A stretch of 34,331 nucleotides of DNA from NCBI GenBank assembly GCA_022822425.1, contig JAJEBS010000188.1, positions 1 through 34,331 of the forward strand, read 5' to 3'. This DNA is from Gemmatimonadota bacterium. GTDB taxonomy: Bacteria > Gemmatimonadota > Gemmatimonadetes > Longimicrobiales > Gaopeijiaceae. How positions within the stretch are numbered: the stretch's first letter is position 1; each line of letters begins with the position of its first letter. The notes under the pieces are model-generated. The model had not been told where the DNA came from. It saw nothing but the letters and a program-made list of their open reading frames with translations, and made no database searches. The position numbers and the translations under genes were made by a program. Of this stretch, positions 16,968 through 23,900 are shown piece by piece.

Positions 16968-17668
16968 CGGTTCGGGTCATCGCTCTCGTGGAAGGTCAGA
17001 CCGAAGAGGCCTTCGTCCGTCGGTTGCTCGCGCCCATGCTCGGCGCGCGTGGCGTCGCGATGTCAGCCACGACCTACGGTCGGCGGCGAAGTCACGGCGG
17101 AGTACCGCGCTGGGGGAAGGCAGAAAGAGAGCTCCTACGCCTCGTGAAGGAAGATACCGGTCGCTTGGTGACGACGATGTTCGACTACTATGGATTGCCC
17201 GGTGATTGGCCGGGACGCGAAGCGATTGCGGGCAAGCCACCGGGAGCGAAGGCGAAGATCCTGGAACAGGCCATGCAAAGCAGGATCCTGGATACCCTGG
17301 GCGACGATCCCGACCGAAGCCGGTTCATGCCTTACATCCAGATGCACGAATTCGAGGCGCTTCTGTTCTCCCAGCCCAAGACCTTGGGGGAAGTCCTCAC
17401 CCGTGATGCCCGCCCCCGCCGCATGATCCGTGCACTTCAGCAAGTCACCGGCGAATTCGCAACACCGGAAGAGATTGACGACGGGCAAACTACGGCACCC
17501 TCGAAGCGCATCCGGTCGTTGGCCAACCACTACCAGAAGGTTACCGACGGCAACCTCGCGGCAAGCCGCATCGGCCTGGAAACCATGAGGCAGAAGTGTC
17601 CGCACTTCGACCAATGGCTGAGTAGCCTGGAGATGCTGGGCCGGAATCATCGAGCGAGCCATGGCTGA
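16964..17668 (+). CDS. DUF4276 family protein (TOPRIM-like)
   Basis: This encodes 234 aa. The TTG at 16964 is chosen: it overlaps the ATPase stop (TTGA), and reading starts MTVRVIALVEGQTEEAFVRRLL, directly at the first strand. A GTG at 16904 would add 20 residues overlapping the ATPase. Conserved features: E10 in LVEGQTEE, D74 in TMFDYYGLP, then FMPYIQMHEFEALLFS with H128, E129 and E131. The E then D pattern on a Rossmann-like fold resembles TOPRIM domains, so a nuclease or nucleotide-modifying role is plausible. The acidic residues are all present. DUF4276 genes are typically next to AAA ATPases such as the one upstream. The gene overlaps the following small gene by 8 bp. Confidence 0.85.
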   Translation: MTVRVIALVEGQTEEAFVRRLLAPMLGARGVAMSATTYGRRRSHGGVPRWGKAERELLRLVKEDTGRLVTTMFDYYGLPGDWPGREAIAGKPPGAKAKILEQAMQSRILDTLGDDPDRSRFMPYIQMHEFEALLFSQPKTLGEVLTRDARPRRMIRALQQVTGEFATPEEIDDGQTTAPSKRIRSLANHYQKVTDGNLAASRIGLETMRQKCPHFDQWLSSLEMLGRNHRASHG

Positions 17669-18137
17669 AGCGGTGACCGGCTGGCTTGGCTTGTCCCGCA
17701 TTTCAGCGTCGCAGATCGAAGAGCGGAGGCGGCAACGATTCCGGGACAGACTCCGCGCAGCTCTCGATGCCGAGCCGCTCGAGGACGGAATGGACCACCC
17801 CGCCGAGAGTGTGATCGTCGCGGCGCTGGATTCGGAGGATCCAGACGCCGTCCTGCGTTGGATCCGCAGCTTTTGCCTGGATTCGTCGAATCCGGCATTC
17901 GCGGCAGCCGTGTTCGTGTGTGTGGCTCGTCAGCCAGGAGTCGGCACCGCCAGGTGGCGAGAGGAACTGATTCGCGGTGGGCTCGCCGTGGACGAGGTGG
18001 AGGTGCGCGACGCCGCGATGCAGGCGGCCGAGTACTGGGCTGACCCGGGCTTCCTGGATGTGCTCTCTGCCCACTCGGAGCCGGCCGGATGGCTTGATGA
18101 GTACCGTCGTGACGTGATGGACGACCTCGGCGGATGA
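17661..18137 (+). CDS. Small HEAT-like helical protein, third gene of ATPase/DUF4276 cassette
   Basis: This encodes 158 aa. The ATG at 17661 overlaps the DUF4276 stop by 8 bp. The protein is almost entirely helical with no signal or membrane segment. The middle and end (VEVRDAAMQAAEYWADPGFLDVLSAHSEPAGWLDEYRRDVMDDL) look like HEAT-type helix pairs, and the first part (EERRRQRFRDRLRAAL) is a charged helix. I do not recognise a named family. By analogy with other four-gene sets, a scaffold or partner-binding role is plausible but unproved. Its stop overlaps the ATG of the next gene (ATGA at 18134). It could be a specificity or inhibitor subunit. Confidence 0.65.
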   Translation: MAEAVTGWLGLSRISASQIEERRRQRFRDRLRAALDAEPLEDGMDHPAESVIVAALDSEDPDAVLRWIRSFCLDSSNPAFAAAVFVCVARQPGVGTARWREELIRGGLAVDEVEVRDAAMQAAEYWADPGFLDVLSAHSEPAGWLDEYRRDVMDDLGG

Positions 18138-18528
18138 GCGATCCTCCGACGAGATTCCGGCCGATGCGATCACGGCTGACCTGCGGACCTCGAACAACGC
18201 GCTTTCGTTCTGGCAGTGCGGTGAAGCGACCGACCCGGAGATCTCGGCCGCCGTTCTGGCGATCGCGGCCGGACGAGACCGGCTTCAGAAGCTCGATATC
18301 GTCTGGATTCGACGGGACGAACTGATCAGGAGCGGACACTGGAAGCGGTCGACCCGGGGACGAACACCCGTTAGGACGCTGGTCCAGAGCCACGTTGACG
18401 TGTGCCATCTGGACTACGGTAGGCTGGGCCAAATCGGCGATCAGGTTGCTGTGGCCATCAGGCAGGATCGATTCAAGGCTCACCCCGCTCGGCTTGTTCG
18501 GCAACCCGAATCACCAGGAGGTCCGTAG
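18134..18528 (+). pseudogene. Fourth cassette gene, frameshifted within the first codons
   Basis: The ATG at 18134 overlaps the stop of the HEAT-like gene, as the other cassette genes do, but its own frame soon looks like nonsense. From about 18139 the next frame is open to the TAG at 18526-18528 and reads like a real protein of about 126 residues: DEIPADAITADLRTSNNALSFW, AAVLAIAAGRDRLQKLDIVWI, then SHVDVCHLDYGRLGQIGDQVAVAI. That frame has no ATG, GTG or TTG near its beginning. Adding one T in the CCTCCG stretch at about 18146 would join MSDP to SDEIPADA, giving one intact reading frame of about 130 aa. So this is either a 1-base deletion, an assembly error or, less likely, a real frameshift. 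Function unknown; soluble, probably mixed alpha/beta. Confidence 0.65.
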
Positions 18529-18662
18529 TCCTGCGCCCCCGGGAGACCTCGGCCTATATTGATTGAATCGACCGATTTGCAATGGAGGACGGACGCGATG
18601 AGGAGCCCGCCCGAACCGATCAGTTCGGCAGCGAGCGCGCCATGGAACTGGGAGCGGCGACA

Positions 18663-19364
18663 GTGACGGAAACAAGGACCGTAGTCCCCGAAGACGTCCT
18701 CGGACCTCTCAACGAGTTCGAGTTGAAGGCCGCCCCGCGCCAACTCTTCCTGCGAGGCGATGACTCGTTGCTGGAGGGCGGTCCCCGAATCGCCGTCGTG
18801 GGATCCCGGCGGGCATCGCCCGATGGACTGGAGTTGGCGCGGCGGATTACCGAGATGCTGGTCTCACACGGTGTCACGGTGGTGAGCGGGCTGGCGTTGG
18901 GGATCGACACCGTGGCCCATGAGACGACGATCACGAACGGCGGCAGGACGGTGGGCGTCCTGGGCACCTCGCTGGATCGGTACGCGGTGTCGCGAAACCG
19001 GAGTCTTCAGGACGCCATCGGGGAGCGGCATCTTCTGGTGTCGCAGTTTCCGTGCGGTCAGCCTCCGCATCGGTCGAACTTTCCCCTGCGCAACAAGACC
19101 ATGGCCCTTCTTTCGGATGCCACGCTGATCGTCGAAGCGACGACCAACAGCGGGACGAGGCATCAGGGATGGGAGGCGATCAGGCTCGGGCGGCCTGTGC
19201 TCTTCCCCAAGCGATCGCTCGCAAGGCAGTCGCCGGACTGGGCCGACGAGATGATTCGCTACGGAGCCTTCGGCTTCGACGCAAGAACGCTTCCGCTGGT
19301 CCTCGACGATCTGCCCTCGCGGTGCGTCGGGTCGGCGTCGCGTGCGGATGACCTGCCGTTCTGA
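18663..19364 (+). CDS. DprA/Smf-like protein (orphan)
   Basis: This encodes 233 aa from the GTG at 18663. That start is preferred because GGAG (18651-18654) lies eight bases before it, and PEDVLGPLNEFELKAAPRQLFLRGD then begins near residue 8 as in short DprA proteins; in-frame ATGs at 18642 and 18582 are alternatives. The Rossmann core is complete: RIAVVGSRRAS, VVSGLALGIDTVAHE, GGRTVGVLGTSLD, HLLVSQFP, NFPLRNKTMALLSDATLIVEA and SGTRHQGWEAIRLGRPVLFP. DprA proteins bind ssDNA and load RecA during transformation; standalone forms are found in accessory regions. No SAM- or winged-helix domain is present. A TATATT (18555-18560) could be a -10. The PRTase remnant overlaps its end, so the pair was probably cotranslated. 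Confidence 0.85.
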   Translation: MTETRTVVPEDVLGPLNEFELKAAPRQLFLRGDDSLLEGGPRIAVVGSRRASPDGLELARRITEMLVSHGVTVVSGLALGIDTVAHETTITNGGRTVGVLGTSLDRYAVSRNRSLQDAIGERHLLVSQFPCGQPPHRSNFPLRNKTMALLSDATLIVEATTNSGTRHQGWEAIRLGRPVLFPKRSLARQSPDWADEMIRYGAFGFDARTLPLVLDDLPSRCVGSASRADDLPF

Positions 19365-19781
19365 GGGTGTTCCGTTTGGGTCGGTAGCCACGTACCGTCC
19401 GGGGCGGCCGCGCTCCGGGGACACGGCCATGACTCGTCAAGGCTGGGAGCTCGTCATGGACCTCAAGTTATCGGTCCCCGCGAGAATAGAGAGCATCGCG
19501 GCGTGGATGGCGTCCGACCACGGTCGAAACCTGTTCCCCACCTACTTCGGTTCCGATGTTGTTCTCGTGCCGGCACCCGGTCATGCCCCTCGGGCGAAGG
19601 GAGGCAAACCGCGGTCAACGACCATCGAGCTGGTGCGGTCCATGGAAGCGGAAGGCCTTGGGACAAAAAGGAGTGGCTTCGCCGGGTGGGGCAACTACCG
19701 AAGGCCTTCGACCCCGTGCCCGAAGGCAAGGGTCACATCGTGCTGAACGCGGATGGCAGCACGCTGCGCACGCCGCCATGA
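19348..19781 (+). pseudogene. ComF-like phosphoribosyltransferase remnant
   Basis: The ATG at 19348 overlaps the DprA end by 17 bp. Frame 1 reads GVPFGSVATYRPGRPRSGD, then FGSDVVLVPAPGHAPRAKGG at about 19540-19605, the PRTase-like front end with a VPxPGHAP motif. The later half, with the PRPP-binding Asp-Asp loop, is not seen. The frame runs on to a stop near 19746 with low-quality sequence. At the A5 run (19665-19669) a shift of -1 enters another frame that reads KEWLRRVGQLPKAFDPVPEGKGH...STLRTPP to 19781. This could be a 1-base loss in the A-run, or a fusion of two gene ends. ComF-like PRTases often accompany DprA. This copy probably lacks transferase activity. Confidence 0.55.
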
Positions 19782-19825
19782 GCCTTCCGTCGGTCCATCC
19801 ACAGGGGTGTCACGCGACGGGCTTG

Positions 19826-19844
19826 TGTTACTGATTCAGTAACA
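19826..19844. promoter_or_regulatory. Perfect 19-bp palindrome
   Basis: TGTTACTGATTCAGTAACA has two 9-bp arms around a single T. It is longer than chance would usually give in a region this size and looks like a dimer-binding operator. No gene starts within 200 bp on either strand, and no regulator gene is adjacent, so the target is unclear. Confidence 0.5.
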
Positions 19845-20052
19845 ATCATGCCTGTGGTGACACTGAGACCTAAGGGGGGGCCAGCTTCCTGGTAGACCGA
19901 AACCCCTGCAAGATATCAAGTCGACAGATTCTTGCGGGCTGCCTCGTCGACCTCTCGGATCCAGACGGCCCATCAGCTTTGTGGTCGATCGGCCTGAGCG
20001 AATGTCCGGGCCGTGATCCCGATGGGACTGGTGGATGAACCAGTTTCGCTCA
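19845..20052. other. Gene-free stretch beside the decayed gene
   Basis: No open frame with protein-like composition was found on either strand. This stretch is less GC-rich than the flanks, which fits old, non-coding or transferred DNA. Confidence 0.5.
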
Positions 20053-20530
20053 TTAGACAAGGTCACGCAGCAGGCGGGCCGTTTCCTCCGAGAGGCTCAA
20101 CCGGTTCTTGATCCTCTGGATTCGTCGTCCCGCCTGCGCTTCGCGAGCTTGGTCTCGGCCTTATCGATCAAGTCCCTCCGTGTCGACCTGGTACCACGTC
20201 CCACCGAGTTCGTTGGCCATCATGCGAGCCCCGTCTAGGTTTCCCGCCTTGGCATACCCCTCCAGCACACCGGGATGCCCGCGCGATGTTCGCAACGCCA
20301 GCCTGACGAAGTGAAGCGTAGAACCGCTGAGCGTTTTCCTGGATGGTTTCCACGCTCGATACCCAGTAGGCCTCGGTCCTGCGTTCGGTGACGGAGGCCA
20401 GATCGATGATGTGGACCTCGCGTGTCCCAAGGTTCGTCGTCGAGGCTGCGATGGAGTGGTGATCGAAGCCAACCGGGAAATGGCCCGCGAGAATGCGGAC
20501 GAACCGCGAGACGCGGACGGCGAGCGGCTC
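20053..20530 (-). pseudogene. Decayed minus-strand gene, several frameshifts, family unknown
   Basis: Three minus-strand frames contain protein-like pieces in the right order. Piece 1 reads REVHIIDLASVTERRTEAYW then SVETIQENAQRFYASLRQAG (about 20310-20430). Piece 2, next frame, reads RGHPGVLEGYAKAGNLDGAR and MANELGGTWYQVDTEG (about 20165-20295). Piece 3 shifts again to LIDKAETKLAKRRRDD, and piece 4 to RIQRIKNRLSLSEETARLLRDLV with a TAA at 20053-20055. At least three frame changes are needed to join them. The upstream limit is uncertain; the sequence from 20430 to 20530 is only weakly protein-like. I do not recognise the family. Confidence 0.5.
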
Positions 20531-20916
20531 GCTCGGGCCTGAAACGGTCAGCCCTGCAAGCTCCCCCGCGCGCGCGTGCGGTTGTATTTCTAGTGCGAAA
20601 ACCGGCGGTCGGCCCTTTCGATCTGCGGTCCCGGGCCTTAAGCTACTGGCTTGTTCACCCAGGCGCGCAGACGCGCGGAGGAGGAGAAAAACGCCCCGGA
20701 GCATCGGAAATCCGGCGGTTTCACGGATTTCCAAGACCCCCAGCCACAGGATCCGGTTTCGTAATCTCCTGTCAGCCAACAACTTACGAACCCCATTTTT
20801 TGGCATCGGCCTTGCATCCAAGGCTCCTGCCAACTCATGTTCCTCAGGAAACCCACAACCGACTCGCTTTTGGCTCTAAGCCCTGATTCGTTCAACCTTC
20901 ACCAAGGGACGGTATC
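20531..20916. other. Intergenic region upstream of large lipoprotein gene
   Basis: No convincing gene was found in 386 bp. A small perfect hairpin, GCCTTG-CATC-CAAGGC, lies at 20809-20824. AAGGGA just before the ATG at 20917 can serve as ribosome site. No clear promoter boxes were identified. Confidence 0.5.
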
Positions 20917-23900
20917 ATGAACCGACTCAAACTCCTTGCCACAGCAACGCTGATGGCGCTGGCCTTCACCGCCTGCGACGAGGGCGCTCCACCGCCGGTG
21001 GAACCCCCGCCGCCGCCGACTCCCGTGGGAACCATCTCCGGGTCGGTGACGATTGACGGGACGGCCACCGCCGGCATCACCGCCACCCTTTCCTCGGGTG
21101 CCACCACAACCACCGGGGCGGGCGGAAACTTCGCCTTCTCGGGCGTGGAAGCCGGTACCTACACGGTCACCATCAGCGGCTTCCCCGAGGACGCGACGTT
21201 CGCCCAGGTGACGCAGTCCGCGACCATCGCGACCGAGGGTCAGAACGTCCAGCTCAACTTCGCCGGTGAATACATCCGCTCCTCGGCGGTAGTCGGCAGC
21301 GTGGTTGCAGCCGACGCCATGATGAGCGGCGGCGACGGCCAGCCGGAGACGCTGGCCGGCGTGACGGTCACGCTCGATGGCGAGCACGCCATGGGCGAAA
21401 CCATGGAGACCGGCATGGACGGCGGCTTCGCCTTCACCGGGCTCCGGTCCGGCACCTACACGGTCACGATCTCTGATTTCCCGGAGGACGTGTCCTTCGA
21501 GACGGTGAGCGTCGAGGTCGAGGTCGAGGTGGGCGAGGTCGGCAGCGCCGACTTCACGGGCCACTATATCCGCACCTCCGCGGTCGAAGGCCAGGTGATC
21601 ATCGACGGCGAGGGGCTCCAGGGCGTTACGGTCACGCTGAACGGCGGACCCGCCGACGAGAGCCACACCGCGATGACCGACGCCGACGGCATGTACCGGT
21701 TCGAGGACCTGCGCCCCGGCGACTACACGGTCTCGATCTCCGACTTCGACACCCGCGACTACGAGTTCGCCGCCACGTCCCAGGACGTGAGCGTGGATCT
21801 GGACGAGACGGGAACGGTGTCGTTCACCGGTGTCCTGCTGCGCACCTCCGGCATCAGCGGCCGGGTGAGCGTCGAGGGCATGGGCCTCGGCGACATCGAG
21901 GTCACGCTGTCCGGCGCGACCGACGCGAGCACGACGACCGACGCGGGCGGCCAGTACGCCTTTGCGGGTCTGGCGGCGGGCGACTACACGGTCACGATCG
22001 CGGTCGAGAGCGACGCGTACGTATTCGAGTCGATGAGCCAGGCCAGGACGGTCGGCGACGACGATTCACAGATCGTGAACTTCGATGGCCAGCACGCGCG
22101 CACCGCGAGCGTTGGCGGTCAGTTGTTCATCGACGAACTGGACAAGAACGACATGATGGACGCGGGCGAGCACCCGTTGGCGGCAGCCGGTGTTCCGGTG
22201 GCGCTGGTGGGCCCGGGGGTCAATGACCAGCGGCTGAGCGCGACCGGCCCGGATGGCTCGTTCGGCTTCTCGGGTCTGCGCGCCGGCTCCTACCAGCTGG
22301 TCGTGCCGATCGACGCTACGGCGGCAGCCGCGCTCGCGGCCAGCGACGTCGCGTACGGCGGACCGGGGACGGGCTACGCCTTCGACCTCGGTGTCGGCGA
22401 GACCAAGATGCAGGCCGTCCCGTTCGACATCACGCACACGACGGTCAACTTCTCGGTGTCGCTGAAGAGCGGTGACGAGATGGGTGACGCGCTTCCCGGC
22501 GCCTCGGTCCAGCTCTACGGGGCGAACAACGCCATGGTTGGCAGCGGCACGACCGGCGACGACGGCTCCGTGGCGATCAAGGTCGCGCGCGCCATGACCA
22601 GCGGGAACATGGTCAACGCGGGCGTCTCCGCGGACGGCTACGACGTGGCCGACGGCATGACCGAGGTCTCCTGGGATCCGCAGATGCGTACGACCGAGGG
22701 TTCGAACTCCAACGACATCGTCAACCTGAACGTCAGCGTGAACGTCAGCGGCCGGACGGTCGAGACCGGTCACCCCGATAGCGGGCAGCCGCTCGCCGGC
22801 TGGGCGATCGACGTCATGATGGGCGATGCGGCGGTCGAAGGCGCGCCGACGGCGCTGGGCGACGACGGCAGCGCGTCGTTCACGACCACCGTTGAATCGG
22901 TCCCGGCAAGCTTCACGTTCACGGCCGCCGACGACCAGGACGATGAGCTGGACGGCGGCGAGATGTACGAGGCGTCCGGCGGCGGGTACACGCACGACGG
23001 GCTTTCGCTGGCGGGCGACCCCGTGGACGCCGACGCGATCGTGGTGACCTTCACGACGCAGACCCTGAAGATCTACGTGCACCACGAGCGCGATCAGGTC
23101 TACGGCTACACGGGCAGCAGCCTGGACGGCGACGAAAGGATCGGAGGAGTGGTCGATATTCACGTCCGGCACCGGGACGCCAACGGTCGTCCCCGCCTGT
23201 TCACGACCGCGCAGTGGGACCGCGAGAACAACACGGTGATCGGCAGGGGCTCCCGTGCGGGCACATACACCTACACCAACCTGCCGGCGGACGCGAACGT
23301 TTTCGTCACGGCGGACGCCGCGGACGGCTACATGCTGCTGGACCCCGGCTCGCTTGCCGCCTACGGAGACGAGGACGGCCTCATGGGCGGCGCGTTCGGC
23401 GACGACGGCGGCTGGGGGCACACGGTGTCGCTCTGCCCGCTGATGGCCGTCGACCCGACTGGCCAGGACCACGGCGAGTGCGGCTCGTTCGCCGTCGTCT
23501 CCACGTACGGCGTGACGGCGTACGTCTCGAAGAGGAGGGTCAGAACGTCGGGCGTCGGGTTCCGTTCGTCCGACCTCCCCAACGGGAGCGTAACGCATCA
23601 AGCGGGGGTCACGGTCGAGTTGACGCCGGTCGAGGGCAAGAATCTCGGTGGCAATGCGAGGTCTCGCACGACCGCGAGCAGCGACGACCAGACGACAGAG
23701 CCCGACGACGAGAGAAGGGATCTCGACTTCGGCACCATGGCGGCTGGCACCTACGCGCTCGGCCTTCCCGAGGGCTGGAGGGCGACGGACCAGGACGGCG
23801 GAAGGGGGCAGAGCGCCCTTGCCCCCCTCGACGGCACCGTCGCGCTCACCGTCGAGCCGTCGACCGCCACCCTCTACGGCTTCGTCAGGAACGCCCGCCA

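Noticed and set aside
17647..18504. 285-codon minus-strand frame opposite the HEAT-like gene
   Set aside because: It is Arg/Pro/Ser-rich without motifs, while the plus-strand frames have overlapping start/stop signals and helical protein-like sequence.
18598..18666. 22-codon ORF with GGAGG upstream whose stop overlaps the GTG of DprA
   Set aside because: It has a good ribosome site and a coupled end, so it might be a leader peptide, but the sequence has no recognisable features and could be chance. It is left out of the gene list.
20531..20833. Start of a 221-codon minus-strand frame as an intact gene
   Set aside because: The front third is not protein-like and the back part is one of several frames of a decayed gene, so the whole frame is not accepted as one gene.
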